Assembly: GCA_013821605.1 (NCBI GenBank)
Contig: JACDGP010000020.1
Span: 1 to 55,226 of the forward strand
Source of the DNA: Herpetosiphonaceae bacterium
GTDB lineage: Bacteria; Chloroflexota; Chloroflexia; Chloroflexales; Kallotenuaceae
Length of the DNA: 55,226 bases
Reading direction: 5' to 3'
Position 1 is the first letter of the stretch; the number at the start of each line of letters is the position of its first letter. The notes below the pieces were generated by a model, which searched no databases, was not told the DNA's origin, and saw nothing but the letters and a program-made list of their open reading frames with translations. Below, one piece after another: positions 1-11,700 of this stretch. Position numbers and translations under genes: made by a program.

Positions 1-1
1 C

Positions 2-781
2 AAGCGGCAGGACCCAGAGGCGGTGATGGTCGTGCTGTCGGCCGATCATCTGATTCGCAATGTCGCCGCCTTTAACGCCGCCCTGCAGGCTGCGGTTGAG
101 GTTGCCAGGCAAGGCTTCCTGGTCACGCTTGGTATCACGCCCGATGAGCCACATACCGGCTTTGGTTATATCCAACGCGGCTCGCTGCTACGTGAGGTCG
201 GCGTCTTTAGCGCCTACCGCGTCGCGCGCTTCGTGGAGAAACCGGATCGCGGGCATGCCGAAGCATATCTGCGCGATGGTGGCTATAGTTGGAATGCCGG
301 TATTTTCGTATGGCGGGTTGACGCCATCATGCAGGCCTTTCAACGCTATATGCCGCAGCTCTATGATCAACTGATGGCGATCGAAGCACGGGGTGGGCCG
401 CACGAGCCGGCGGCGTTTGAGGGCGTGTGGGACCAAGTTGCCAATACGACCATCGACTATGGCGTGCTGGAGCAGGCCGAGCAGATGGCGGTGATTCCGG
501 TTGATATTGGCTGGAATGACGTAGGCGATTGGAATACCCTCACCAGCCTCGCCAATAGTTCCAGCGCTGGCAACGTCGTCCAGGCGAACCATATTCATGT
601 CGATACGACCGGCACCCTGATTTATAGTGATGGGAATCGCCTGATTGCTACCGTTGGCCTTGAAAATTTCCTGGTGATCGACACTGGCGACGTGCTGCTC
701 ATTGCGCCCCGCGAACGCGCCCAGGATGTCAAAAAACTGGTCGACCAACTCCGTTCCCACGGCCGTAGCGACGTTCTCTAA
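2..781 (+). CDS. manC: Mannose-1-phosphate guanylyltransferase, 5' end outside window
   Basis: Predicted to make GDP-mannose from mannose-1-phosphate and GTP. The open frame runs through the left edge, so the N-terminal part with the GGxGTRLWP nucleotide-binding loop (roughly 90 residues) is missing. Visible family features are VVLSADHLI near the edge, GFGYIQRG, FVEKPD, the sugar-binding stretch YSWNAGIFVW and DIGWNDVGDWNTL near the C-terminus. No C-terminal isomerase (cupin) domain follows, so this is the short monofunctional form. The next gene starts 11 bases after the stop and is another sugar nucleotidyltransferase, followed by a phosphohexomutase, which fits a nucleotide-sugar operon. 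Family assignment is firm; sugar specificity is inferred from motif resemblance. Confidence 0.88.
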   Translation, partial: KRQDPEAVMVVLSADHLIRNVAAFNAALQAAVEVARQGFLVTLGITPDEPHTGFGYIQRGSLLREVGVFSAYRVARFVEKPDRGHAEAYLRDGGYSWNAGIFVWRVDAIMQAFQRYMPQLYDQLMAIEARGGPHEPAAFEGVWDQVANTTIDYGVLEQAEQMAVIPVDIGWNDVGDWNTLTSLANSSSAGNVVQANHIHVDTTGTLIYSDGNRLIATVGLENFLVIDTGDVLLIAPRERAQDVKKLVDQLRSHGRSDVL

Positions 782-792
782 GGCGCGGACCG

Positions 793-1896
793 GTGCAAGC
801 TGTCATACTCGTTGGTGGACAAGGGACGCGTTTACGGCCCCTGACGTTGACCACGCCGAAGCCGCTAGTACCACTGGCGAATCGGCCAACCTTGGCTCAT
901 ATTCTGCGCTGGCTCGCGGCGGGCGGAGTTGAAGAAGTCATCCTCGCGATGCAGTATGCGGCCGCCGCCTTTGAGCCTTTTTTGCGTCATTGGCATGGGC
1001 TGCCGGTGCGAGCAATACAAGAACCGGTCCCGCTCGGAACGGCCGGCGCTGTGCGCAACATACGGGCGCAGTTACACGGGCCGACCGTCATCGTGAACGG
1101 CGACAACTTAACCGATCTTGATCTCCAGGCACTGTGGCAGAGCCACACCGCTAGCGGCGCACAGGCCACGATTGCGGTTGGTGAGGTCGCTGATCCCAGC
1201 GGTTGCGGAGTAGTCGTCAGTGATGCAACCGGGCGGGTTAGCTGCTTCCAGGAGAAGCCCGCCGCCGGACTAGCGCTGGCCAACACGATCAACACCGGCA
1301 CCTATCTGATCGATCCAGCAGTACTCGATCATCTAGTGCAGGGCGAAGTTGCCATGTGGGAAACTGACCTTTTTCCGGCGCTGATCGCCGCCGACGTACC
1401 GGTCTTTGCGGCCACGCTGCCCCACCAATGGGTAGATGTTGGTACGCCACGGGGCTATTTTCGTGGTCAAGCCGCGCTACTGGCAGGTCTGCTGGGGACG
1501 CCACCTGGCACCATGCTACAGGCCGGGCAATGGGCCGAAGCACAGGTGAGCCTGGCCGCCGACGCCATCGTGACAGGCCCGCTCACGCTCGGCTTTGGGG
1601 CGATCATTGCGGCAGGAGCACGCCTCACCGGGCCGCTCATGCTCGGTCGGGAGACACACGTGTTTGCCGGTGCCACCATCACGCGTAGTGCGCTGTGGGA
1701 CGGATGCATGATCGAGCACGGCGCAACCATTAGCGATAGCATCCTCGGCTATAATTGCTATGTTGGAGCCGGTGTGCAACTACAGGGTGCATTAGTTGGT
1801 GACGGCGCGGTGATTCAGGCAGGAACCACGCTCCCGGCGGGTGCAATCGTTGCACCGGGGACAGTCTTTAATGTGGCAACGCAGCCAGCAGGTTAA
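793..1896 (+). CDS. Sugar-1-phosphate nucleotidyltransferase with left-handed beta-helix tail
   Basis: A 367-residue NDP-sugar pyrophosphorylase. Residues 1-30 carry the signature AVILVGGQGTRLRPLTLTTPKP, whose GGxGTRLRPLT loop binds the NTP. ETDLFPALI and HQWVDVGTPRGYF complete the Rossmann-like catalytic domain (about 1-235). Residues 250-360 are rich in hexapeptide-like turns (GAIIAAGARLTGP, IEHGATISDSILG), typical of the C-terminal beta-helix in GDP-mannose or glucose-1-phosphate pyrophosphorylases. The start is GTG at 793 with a GGCGCGGA-like ribosome site overlapping the previous stop, implying translational coupling. The exact nucleotide and sugar cannot be fixed; mannose-1-phosphate guanylyltransferase and glucose-1-phosphate thymidylyltransferase are both possible. 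Confidence 0.85.
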   Translation: MQAVILVGGQGTRLRPLTLTTPKPLVPLANRPTLAHILRWLAAGGVEEVILAMQYAAAAFEPFLRHWHGLPVRAIQEPVPLGTAGAVRNIRAQLHGPTVIVNGDNLTDLDLQALWQSHTASGAQATIAVGEVADPSGCGVVVSDATGRVSCFQEKPAAGLALANTINTGTYLIDPAVLDHLVQGEVAMWETDLFPALIAADVPVFAATLPHQWVDVGTPRGYFRGQAALLAGLLGTPPGTMLQAGQWAEAQVSLAADAIVTGPLTLGFGAIIAAGARLTGPLMLGRETHVFAGATITRSALWDGCMIEHGATISDSILGYNCYVGAGVQLQGALVGDGAVIQAGTTLPAGAIVAPGTVFNVATQPAG

Positions 1897-1908
1897 GGAG
1901 GATTTGCC

Positions 1909-3321
1909 ATGACAACCATCAAATTCGGTACCGACGGCTGGCGCGCGGTCATTGCCGAAGACTATACCTTTGCGAATGTACGGCTGGTGAGTCAAGCTGT
2001 AGCCGATTATCTGCACGAGGCACATCTGGCCGAGCGCGGCTTAATCGTGGGTTATGACACCCGCTTTGGTTCGGATCGCTTCGCTGCTGCCTGTGCCGAG
2101 GTACTGGCTGCCAATGGAATTCATGTGTATCTTACGGGGAAGCCGACGCCGACGCCGGTGATCTCGTTTGCGATTCTGCAAAAGCGCGCGGGCGGGGCCG
2201 CAATCATAACGGCCTCGCATAATCCCGGCTCCGATAATGGCTTTAAATACAAGCCGGAATATGCAGGCTCGGCCTCACCAGAGGTCGTTGACCGTCTGGA
2301 AGGCAAGCTAGAGGCAAACCCGATCAAGCAACTGCCGCTCGCTGAAGCTGAGAAGCGCGGCTTGGTCGAAAGGTTCGATGCAATGCCGTCCTATATGCAG
2401 CAGCTCGGTGGTCTTGTTGATCTTGACAGCATCAAACGTGCGGGCAAAACCATTATCGTGGACTCAATGTATGGTGCCGGGGCCGGTTACCTGCCGCAGC
2501 TCTTAGATGGTGGCACAACCAAAGTCATCCCGCTCAACGCTGAACGTAATCCAACCTTTCCCGGCATTCGCGCGCCCGAGCCGATCGACTCTAACTTAAG
2601 CAAGCTCAAAAAGGTGGTCAAAGAAAGCGGGGCCGACATCGGGATCGCCTATGATGGTGATGCCGACCGCGTCGGACTGGTGGACGAAAAAGGACGCTTT
2701 GTTAACCAACTCCAGGTCTTTGGCCTGCTCGCCTATTACTTGCTTGACGTGCGGGGCTGGCGCGGCGCGATGGTCAAGTCGATCTCCACAACCTCGATGA
2801 TCAACCGCTTGGGCGAACTCTATGGTGTGCCGGTCTTTGAAACACCCGTCGGTTTCAAGTATATCGGACCAAAGATGATCGAGCAAAAGGCGATCATCGG
2901 GGGCGAAGAGTCGGGCGGCTTTGGCTTCGACCGACATATTCCTGAACGCGATGGCATCCTGGCCAGCCTATATCTGATCGACTTTATGCTCAAGCGCAAT
3001 AAAACACCCTCGAAACTGCTCGAAGAACTCTTCACCAAGGTCGGGCAGCATTTTTATGACCGCATCGACATGAGCTACCCGTCGGAGCAGCGCCCGGCGA
3101 TTGTGCAGCGTGTAGCCGATGCCCAACCGGAGAACTTAGGCGGACTGCAGGTTGTCAAAAAGACCACGGAGGGCGGCTACAAATTTCTGTTACAAGATGG
3201 CTCGTGGCTGTTGATCCGCTTTTCCGGCACCGAGCCGTTGCTGCGGGTTTATTGCGAGGCGCACAGCCAGGAGATCATCCCGCAACTGTTATCAGACGGT
3301 CGCGCACTCACCGGTATTTAA
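1909..3321 (+). CDS. Phosphoglucomutase/phosphomannomutase family protein
   Basis: A 470-residue alpha-D-phosphohexomutase interconverting hexose-6-phosphates and hexose-1-phosphates, supplying the two nucleotidyltransferases upstream. It starts [17 protein letters not shown]. The catalytic phosphoserine is S103 in [11 protein letters not shown]. The metal-binding loop is [12 protein letters not shown], the sugar-specificity loop is [10 protein letters not shown], and the C-terminal phosphate-binding loop is [13 protein letters not shown] strong AAGGAGGA ribosome site sits 7 bases before the ATG. Length and motif order match the family. Whether glucose or mannose is the main substrate cannot be told from sequence, though the ManC-like neighbour favours mannose. 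Confidence 0.92.
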   Translation: MTTIKFGTDGWRAVIAEDYTFANVRLVSQAVADYLHEAHLAERGLIVGYDTRFGSDRFAAACAEVLAANGIHVYLTGKPTPTPVISFAILQKRAGGAAIITASHNPGSDNGFKYKPEYAGSASPEVVDRLEGKLEANPIKQLPLAEAEKRGLVERFDAMPSYMQQLGGLVDLDSIKRAGKTIIVDSMYGAGAGYLPQLLDGGTTKVIPLNAERNPTFPGIRAPEPIDSNLSKLKKVVKESGADIGIAYDGDADRVGLVDEKGRFVNQLQVFGLLAYYLLDVRGWRGAMVKSISTTSMINRLGELYGVPVFETPVGFKYIGPKMIEQKAIIGGEESGGFGFDRHIPERDGILASLYLIDFMLKRNKTPSKLLEELFTKVGQHFYDRIDMSYPSEQRPAIVQRVADAQPENLGGLQVVKKTTEGGYKFLLQDGSWLLIRFSGTEPLLRVYCEAHSQEIIPQLLSDGRALTGI

Positions 3322-3346
3322 CATAGCAACCGTTCATAGGCAAGCC

Positions 3347-3778
3347 ATGCATCTTCTTGTGCTCCACGGACCGAACTTGAACCAACTCGGGACACGCGAG
3401 CCACAAATCTACGGCAGCACGACGCTGGCAGAGATTAATGCTACCCTCGAACGTCATGCAACGGCTGCGGGTGCCACGCTGCGTACATTTCAGTCTAACC
3501 ACGAAGGCGCGTTGATCGACCTCATCCAGGCCGAGGCAGCGCAGAGCAACGGCGTTATCATCAACGCTGGTGCGCTGACACACTATAGCTATGCTCTGCG
3601 CGATGCACTCGCGGCGACTAAGCTACCGGTGATCGAGGTGCATCTTTCGAATGTGTATGCCCGCGAGGCCTTTCGACATACTTCGGTGATCGCACCGATT
3701 GCTACCGGGCAGATCGTCGGTCTGGGCTGGCGCGGCTACCTGCTCGCCTTGGAGTGGTTGCTCAACCAAGCTAGCTAA
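3347..3778 (+). CDS. aroQ: 3-dehydroquinate dehydratase, type II
   Basis: A 143-residue type II dehydroquinase that converts 3-dehydroquinate to 3-dehydroshikimate in the shikimate pathway. The N-terminus [20 protein letters not shown] holds the conserved NLN loop, Arg and catalytic Tyr. [31 protein letters not shown] and [17 protein letters not shown] (catalytic His, substrate-binding Asn and Arg) follow in the usual order. Length is typical (140-150). It lies 25 bases after the mutase and may be cotranscribed, although the two pathways are unrelated. Confidence 0.95.
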   Translation: MHLLVLHGPNLNQLGTREPQIYGSTTLAEINATLERHATAAGATLRTFQSNHEGALIDLIQAEAAQSNGVIINAGALTHYSYALRDALAATKLPVIEVHLSNVYAREAFRHTSVIAPIATGQIVGLGWRGYLLALEWLLNQAS

Positions 3779-3820
3779 GGGGTTAAGGTCGCCCCTGCTG
3801 CAACCTGTTACAATACTGCT

Positions 3821-4534
3821 ATGCCAACGATTTTACTGGTCGAAGACGAGGCGGTGCTGGGCGAGACGTTGCGCTATAACCTTGAGCGCGAAGGCCATAC
3901 GGTGTTGCACGCGACCGATGGTGTGCAAGGTCTGGAACTGGCCCGTAGTTCGCAGCCAGATTTAGTGATCCTGGATGTCATGCTGCCCCGGCTCGACGGT
4001 TTTTCGGTCTGCCGCATTCTACGAACTGAGTCGGCGGTGCCGATCCTGATGCTGACGGCCCGCCAGGACGAGGTAGATCGCATCGCCGGCTTGGAACTCG
4101 GAGCCGATGATTATGTGATCAAGCCCTTTAGCCTGGGCGAGCTGCTGGCGCGGGTGCGGGCGATCTTAAGGCGCGGCCAGCGCGACACTGCAGGGCTGCA
4201 ACGCGAACTGCTTCAAAGCGGCGAACTTAAAGTTGATACCGGTTCGCGCCGTATGTGGCGCGGGAACCAAGAAGTCGTTTTATCGGCCAAGGAGTTCGAT
4301 CTACTGGCGTGCTTGATGCGTCATCGTGGCATGGCATTGTCGCGCGATTTGTTGCTCGAACGCGTGTGGGGCTACGAGTTCATCGGTGACTCGCGCACGG
4401 TCGATGTACATGTCCGCTGGCTACGAGAAAAGATCGAGCGTGACCCATCTCAGCCCGAGTATGTAACCACGGTGCGTGGTATCGGCTACCGCTTTCAGAG
4501 CCCCGAAGATGTGCCGGCCCCGGCGCACTCGTAA
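3821..4534 (+). CDS. OmpR/PhoB-family response regulator
   Basis: A 237-residue two-component response regulator. Residues 1-120 are a receiver domain with acidic pocket E8-D9, phosphoacceptor D52 in LVILDVMLP, and the switch Lys in DDYVIKPF. Residues 135-230 are a winged-helix DNA-binding domain ([28 protein letters not shown], then [16 protein letters not shown] and VRGIGYRF). The histidine kinase starts 9 bases downstream, so the pair forms one operon. The resemblance is to PhoB/PhoP-type regulators; no Pho genes are nearby, so the signal is unknown. Confidence 0.93.
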   Translation: MPTILLVEDEAVLGETLRYNLEREGHTVLHATDGVQGLELARSSQPDLVILDVMLPRLDGFSVCRILRTESAVPILMLTARQDEVDRIAGLELGADDYVIKPFSLGELLARVRAILRRGQRDTAGLQRELLQSGELKVDTGSRRMWRGNQEVVLSAKEFDLLACLMRHRGMALSRDLLLERVWGYEFIGDSRTVDVHVRWLREKIERDPSQPEYVTTVRGIGYRFQSPEDVPAPAHS

Positions 4535-4543
4535 GTATAGCTG

Positions 4544-5731
4544 ATGTGGTGGTTAAGCGGCGCACTGCTCGTCGCGCTCCTGCTCCTAGGTGTCTGGGCC
4601 CTACAGCTTCGGCGCAAACTCGCGCGAGCGGTGGCTCCTCCGTCGCCACCACCGCCCGCCTTTGATAAGCTGCCAGGGTTGCTCCAGGCGATTGGCAGCA
4701 GTCTCGTCGAGGGCTTGTTGATCTTCGAAGCCGACCGGCGGATCTCGTTTGCCAACCCGGCGTTGAGCGAGATTCTAGAAGCGCAGTTCGACCATATCAT
4801 CAACCAGAGCTTAATCACCGTGTTGCGCGACTATTACGCCGACGACCTGATCACCCATGCGTTGGCGACTGGCGAGCAGCAAACCACGACCCTGCAACCA
4901 ATCCTCTCGCAGCGCCGGCTGATGCTCACCTGCCAGCCGCTGCCCCCGATGATCGGGGGTGGCGTGATCGTGGTGCGTGATCTGACGCAGCTCGTACAGT
5001 TGGAGCGAGCGCGGCGCGAACTTGTTGCCAATATTTCACACGAGCTCCGTACGCCCCTGGCCTCGATCCGCCTGCTTGTTGATACGTTGGCCAGCGATCC
5101 ACCACCCGAGGTGGCGCGCCGGATGGTCGGGCAAATCAACGATGAAACTGAGGCGATGACGCAGTTACTTGATGAGCTACGCGAGTTAGCCCAGATCGAG
5201 TCGGGACGCGCGGCCTTGCAGCTTGAGCCAATCGACATATGTGAGGTCATCGAGCGCGCGGTCACGCGTTTACGACCGCAGGCCGAGCGGCGCGGGCTGC
5301 ATATTGATACCACCTGTGGAGCAGATTTGCCACTTGTGATGATCGATGCCGAACGGATCGGGCAGGTCTTGCTGAACTTATTGCACAACGCGATCAAGTT
5401 CACCCCGGATGGTGGCATGATCACGATCCAGGTGTGTCCGGCGACTCCAGCTCCCACACCACGCGTCGCCCGTGAACTGCAGCAGGTCGAGGGTGACACG
5501 TGGGTTGTGGTAGCTATGACCGACACCGGCATCGGTATCCCTAGTCGGGAGATCGAGCGGGTTTTTGAGCGATTCTATAAAGTAGACCGGGCGCGGACCC
5601 GTAACAGTGGTGGCACCGGCCTGGGGCTAGCGATTGCCAAGCATCTGGTCGAACGCCATGGCGGAAGGATCTGGGTCGAATCGCGCGAAGGACACGGCAG
5701 TACCTTTAGCATGCTTTTGCGAGCCGCCTAA
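4544..5731 (+). CDS. PhoR-like sensor histidine kinase
   Basis: A 395-residue membrane sensor kinase, partner of the response regulator just upstream. It has one N-terminal transmembrane helix (about residues 2-20, [17 protein letters not shown]), a proline-rich linker, then a PAS-like domain (about 45-150). The HisKA region has phosphoacceptor H166 in [13 protein letters not shown]. The HATPase domain shows [16 protein letters not shown] (N box), DTGIGIP (G1), [12 protein letters not shown] (F box) and [15 protein letters not shown] (G2). There is no large periplasmic sensor domain, so sensing probably happens at the PAS domain or membrane. Its stop lies 10 bases from the end of the convergent CHAT gene. 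Confidence 0.93.
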   Translation: MWWLSGALLVALLLLGVWALQLRRKLARAVAPPSPPPPAFDKLPGLLQAIGSSLVEGLLIFEADRRISFANPALSEILEAQFDHIINQSLITVLRDYYADDLITHALATGEQQTTTLQPILSQRRLMLTCQPLPPMIGGGVIVVRDLTQLVQLERARRELVANISHELRTPLASIRLLVDTLASDPPPEVARRMVGQINDETEAMTQLLDELRELAQIESGRAALQLEPIDICEVIERAVTRLRPQAERRGLHIDTTCGADLPLVMIDAERIGQVLLNLLHNAIKFTPDGGMITIQVCPATPAPTPRVARELQQVEGDTWVVVAMTDTGIGIPSREIERVFERFYKVDRARTRNSGGTGLGLAIAKHLVERHGGRIWVESREGHGSTFSMLLRAA

Positions 5732-5741
5732 GCGAGCGCAG

Positions 5742-8700
5742 CTACTTCGGCACGCAACTGATCGTGTCGGGATCGACGCGCCCCACCTTCGCCTGTCCCA
5801 GACACGACTGGATACTCCACACGTTATGTCGCACACTTTCCGCCAGTCCAGTCGTTGCTAGCAGGCGATTGAGGCTTTGGAGCAGATCGGTGTAGAGCGC
5901 CGTACGGACCGATTTTGGCAGATTCGCCACATCATGGATCGTCTGCTCATAGGCTTGGGCAGCTGTCAAAGGTACGGAGTTCCGGGTATGCGTATTCATG
6001 ATCGGCTGGCCGGTGGCTAGCGCCACGAAACCGCTCAGCAAGAAGTAATCAGGCTGTGGTCCCGAGTCGTTAGCGGTTGGATCAGCGACATCGACGGCCT
6101 GCAACTCCTCGCGCGCCCGCTCATATGCTGCCGCGCTATCTGCCGGATGATCGAGCGCCTGGGCAATCGCGGCTTCCGCCAGCGCCAGACGAGCAGCATT
6201 GTGAGCCAAATATTGGCTCCAATTCAACCATTCGGTGCCGTAGCTTTGCGCACGCTTAGGGTCCGGGTCGGTCTCGGTACCGGCGGTAAAATCATCAACG
6301 GCAGCGCTGTATTCGGGCAAGATCGTACGCCAGGGATGGGAGCCGCAGCTATGTCCTTGCCACGTCAGGGCCAGGGCCATATGGAGCCGTCCACGCCAAT
6401 AATGATAGGCGACCAGCTCCGGCAATGGTTGTTGAGGGGTTGGGGAGCCCCGCTGCTCAATGGTCGCCGCATCAATCGCTTGGTCCATATCACGGATTGC
6501 GCGCTGTATCCAAATATCGTAATTCTCGGTAAGACAGCCCGGCAGATCCACCATATCGCGATAGCCGACGGTTGCCTCATGATCGCTGCGAGCAATATCA
6601 TCAACTGCGCTCGAAACATTGTTAAGCGCGGGCGTTTTCCGTAGGTTGTAGTACAAGATCGAACGGGTCGCGTAATATTGACCAAGCGTCCCACGCGTGG
6701 GAGTAGTCGACTTGAGCGCCTTGGTTTGCTGAATTAACTCGGTTTGGGTCAAGGCAATTGTGTATTGCTCAACCGCATGCAAGAGCAGCCGTTGGTAGCC
6801 AGCCCGTAGCGCTCCACTGGGTGCCGCCGGAATCTGCTCGCCTTGCAACCACCAAGCCAAGCCGCTGAACGTTGGATAGCGCGGGTCTTGTGGCGCGTTG
6901 AGATGTGCCTGTAAGAGTGGATACTGCGCCTGATCCCAGGCGTCCAGCAACATTGCAGTCCAGGCTACGCCGGCGTTGGCCTCAGGATCGGCGGGCTGCA
7001 CCAGCGTCGCGCGACGATACGCCGCTTGCGCCTCCATATAGGAAGCGTGGGCTCCGGGAGCGTCGACCGGACGTATTGTCACCGGAACATTGCCGCGTTC
7101 CAGCCAAGCTGCAGCCAAGCCCATGAGACTATCATAGTGGGCTTGCGTGTTGCTCGCCGGTGCATCAGCAATGGCCGTATAAAGCCGAATCGCGGTGCCC
7201 AAATCTTCCCAAGCACGAATCGGCCGACAATCGAAAGGGCGGCTCACGCCAGCGGTATCACTGACCTTTTCGCTCGCAGTCAACGGATTGGAGACGTAAT
7301 AATTCGTTACGGGCACATTCGGATGCTCAAACGCGGTGAGTTGTTGGACGGCCCTGTTATACCAGATATCGGCATACTGTAGGGCGTACTGCGTATCACC
7401 CGAGTTCAAGCGTAGCACCTCGAGTGGTGGAGCATTCGAGGTGCTCGTGGCGAAGCATTGGGCGAAACCTCGTGGGACCGGAAATGTGTCGACCGTCCTG
7501 GCAACCTGTGGCAGCACCGCGCTGCGGTAGCTGTAAAGCGCGGCGCTGAAGGCAGTGGCGGGAGTAATCCCAGCACCACCCTGAGCCTGACGTGCGTACA
7601 CTTCGCCTAGGCTCGCCGCGAGATTTCGCCGCGCTGCCCCATAGAAGCGTGGCAACTGGTTCTGAGCCTGCTCAAAATACCCGGCTGCACCGATCGTCGC
7701 ACCCGCGCGCAGCGCCGTAAAGCCACGCGCGCCATAGCCCTCCGGATCAGCACCACGCAGTTCGATCATACGTGCATAGCGCCGGTCCGCCTCCTGTAGG
7801 GCTGGGCACTGGAAATCTTTACACGACGGATCGCCACCGGCAAGCTCAAGTGCTCGATTTCCCAAGATCAGGTTGCGGTACCAGAGACCATCGTTCCATA
7901 CGTGATACATGCAAAAGAGCAGTGGCACGAGCGCAAGGAGCGCGAGGAGCCTCGTGCTAGCTCGATCCTGCACGGTCTCGCGCGTGGCGTAGTGGTGGCG
8001 CAGACGTAGCAAGCCCAGGGCAGTGAGCGCCAATGCAATGGCCAGCAGCGGCAGCAACAGGTCGGGATTAAGACCAACACGCGATAGATCCACACCCCAG
8101 AAGAGCGCAGCACTGATAGCGAGTGCAATCGCTACTGCGAGGAGGGCACAGCTACGACTCACATAACGGACCGTCAAACTCGCAAGTGGTTGCCAGACAA
8201 AAACCCAGCATAATGGGAGCAGCAACCCCGGGGTCGCCAGAATATACAGCTCGGTAAGATGAACGGGGCCGTTGCCGGGACGCAGCAGCATGACCGTGGG
8301 ATAGAAGGTGATCAACGCCAGAAATAGACCGATGCCAATGATCGTGAGCACGAATAAACTACCGGCTACCGAACGGACGAGATCGCCGGCCAGTCGCTGC
8401 TGGGGTGCGACAATACGGTGCGCAAGCTCCCCCACCAACTCGTCGTAACGCGCGACCGAGCCATCGATTACGAGTGCTGGTGCCGTGGGCGTTTCCGGCA
8501 GCAGCACGCGCTCCGACAAATCATAGACCACCAGACCGTTGACGCGGCGCTCCGTCACCAGTGTCGCTTTGACGTCGGAATAGGCGAGCCGTCGCTCAGT
8601 CTGCACTTCAGCGGGTTCGCTTGTCTCGGGCAGCGTCGGGTTGGGCAATAAGCCTCTGCCGATCCGGCGCTGGATCGAGGTCAGCGAGCGCAGGAAGAGT

Positions 8701-11700
8701 GTGCGCCAGGTACGCCAGCGGCTGCCACTGATCGGCGTGCCGCGCCAGATGATCATCTCTGCGCGCAAAATGAGACGCCCAGGGCGGTAGCTTTGGAATT
8801 TGTTTGGTTCGGAGATCAGGATGAACAGCAAACCACCGAGGGTATACAGCAAGATGGCAATGACGATGCCTCGGCCAATCGCCAGCAATGTTGTACTGGC
8901 ATACACGAGCGGGCTGCCGGTCTTTAGGATGATCTCGCCACTGTCGCTCGCGGTGCTCTGGACCAGCGTTAACGCCTGAACGCCCTTCACCGAGCTATGG
9001 GTTCCTACTAGATTGTCTGGGAATCCACGCAGATCAACGAGCGGCGGCTGAAGGATGGTCTTGGTACGCGCTGGCACGAATTCAAGTGTGCTGGGCAGCT
9101 GTATTGCCCAAAGCAGACCAACCAGCAGCAAGAGCGGGTTAACAACAATCGCCGCAGCCTGAAACCAGTAGAGCAGGGGATGCTCGAAGCGCTGCGGAAA
9201 GTGACGTTCGATCGAGCGATCAAGCAAGCCGTCGGCACGCAGTTGCTGTTCTTCCGCCAAGACATTGGTTTGGCGTAAGCTCCAAACCGTACCGAGCAGA
9301 CGGCTACGCCCGGCAGCCGGATCCACTTGCGTGACGTCATCACCTTCCAGTGTGCTCAAGTGGTTCCATGCCACCACCCCATCTTCGGCACGACGCAGAG
9401 CCAGATCTTCGTAGTTGGCAGCACCTTGCTCGTCGCCATGGAGCCGGAGCAGCTGTGCCTGATGCACATATGTATAGACTAGCGCATTGCAGGTTCGCGC
9501 CTGAGGCATCGGAGCATCCTGCGCCATAAACTGGCGTAAGGCCGCTTCGAGCAATGGGGCGGCGCGGCCACTTTGACCCAGCCGCGCTAGGACTTCACCC
9601 AGGCGCAAACGCCATAACGCTTCTTGCCATGGCCGGTCAATAGTAGAAGTGCTGGCAAGCAGATCATTAAAGGCCGTAGCAGCACCATACAACGCATCAC
9701 AACGCACATATATCTGGCCGATACGATCATGAAGCTCTTCCACGCTCGCCGTATCACCACGCCGGTCGGCGATGACCACTGCTCTGGTATAAGAACGCAG
9801 GGAGCGTACCAGCAGTCGTACGACGCTCCAATCGCGGCCCCGGCAGAGCCATGGACAGCCTAAGGCGAGATCCTTTAAGGTAAGACCCGAGCGCAGCAGC
9901 GGAATTGCGCTATACAACAACGCCGGCAGGCGTAGCAACATACCCCAGAGCACCACTAAACTGCGTAACGGCCCACCATGCGGGATTGGTCGCATTTCGT
10001 CGGTGCCGAGCAACTGCTCCGCAATGATCGTGTACGCGTCGCCCTGCGCGAGCAGTGTCCGCTCTAGCTCCTCCAAGGCCACTTCCGTTTGCGGTGAACG
10101 TTGACGGTCGGTGAAGTACAGCCGCCGGCCGCGCCGCAAGGGCGCAAGGGCACGTGCCCGCATGATCCCGGCTTCCGCCGATTTGAGGAGCGCAACAGCA
10201 GTAGTCCAGGCGTTGGGGCGCATCGTACCGGGATCAAGCAATGCAAGCGCTTGAGCACGCAAGACCCGCGCGCGCAAGAGCGGATCTGGGACTTGATCCT
10301 CGAGTTGCTGCAGGTCGGTCAGGAGCGGCACTACCCTCACCCCAGCCGCTGTGCCGGCAGGGGCAGTTGTGATACCGAGTTGTAGGCCGCGTTGCAGATG
10401 ACGCCACCGATAGTGCGCACGGTAGCTACTCATCTCGCTGTCACCGTTATCCGCTTGAGCTTCCAGCACCTCTGCCAGCCCGCGATCCCACACCCGACCT
10501 GTCTCGGGTAAGGTCGTGCGTAGATAATCGGCAAAGGAACGGCTGTATAAGGCATACAGCGCGGGCTGCGTCATGGATGGAGGAGCAAGGACGCTGTTCA
10601 ATCGTTCGAGCGACGTGTGTACTGCTGTTTGAGCACAGCCGGTGAGCAGCGCCAACAGATGCTCGCTGAGCGGAGCGAAGGTGATCGCCAGCCCAGCGAG
10701 GACCGCTTCATCTGTGGCATCGGGCACCGCATCCAGATTATGGTGGAGCTGCACCAGCACATCGCTATAGGCACTCACCAGTGCAGCATCAAGCTGCTCG
10801 GGGTGTTGGAGCAAGGTGGCCGGGTCGATCCCTTCCGGGCTGCCGGTGCTACCTAAGGCGCTATGGAGCGTATCGACAAAGCGCCGAGCGTATAAGAATG
10901 ATCCTTCGGTCGCAGCAGCTACATTGGTCATTAAAGCCGGCAGCCGGTTATCAGTCGTAAGTGAAGCATAGGGCTCAGTAGCTTGCAACAACATGTTGAG
11001 CTTCGTACGCGCCCCGGCCTGCAGCCGCTCGTTCCATTCCACACTTAAATAGTGTGTGATGTCGTTGATGGTTGTCACGACATCTTGGCCCAGGTTCAAC
11101 ACTCGTACACCGCCATGTGTCCGCAAGGTTTGCACTGCTGCTCCTGGACGCGCCGTGCAAATGAAGTTGACCCAGGGTGGCATGTCCTGGACTTCACTCA
11201 ACAGTGTCACGATGTTGCCGGATTGACCGCCATCCCACTCCCACGCCCGATCCAACGCATCAACCATAATGGCCAGTGGCACCGGCTGATTATCTGGCCC
11301 AAGTTCGCGCCGGTAGTCCTTTAAAGGCTGCTGGATCAAACGACGAAACGCTTCGCGAGGATGGACTTCGCCCAGATTAATGTCGCCGGTATGAATACCT
11401 TCGACGTTGCCACGATTCGTCGCAACCTGCACGTTGCTCTGCAAGATCAGCGTTGTAGTACCGGTGGCGGAAGGTGCCGCGACGGTATAGTTCGGCAGCA
11501 ACGTTTTGATCTGATTGGCCAACTGTTGAATGAAATCCTGGGGATTATCGCCGTCGTCAACGCCGCAAAAATGGTAGAGCCAAGGATACGCCGTCGTAGC
11601 CGATTGGGCAACGCGCCAAGCACCCAAGGCGGTTTTGCCAGAACCGGGCGGTCCGACAATGACCAACATGCGATTGCGTACCGTCAAAAACTCGTTGATC

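Noticed and set aside
3778-3796. AGGGG...CCCCT stem after aroQ as a terminator
   Set aside because: The 5-bp stem includes the stop-codon region and has no T-run; too weak to call.
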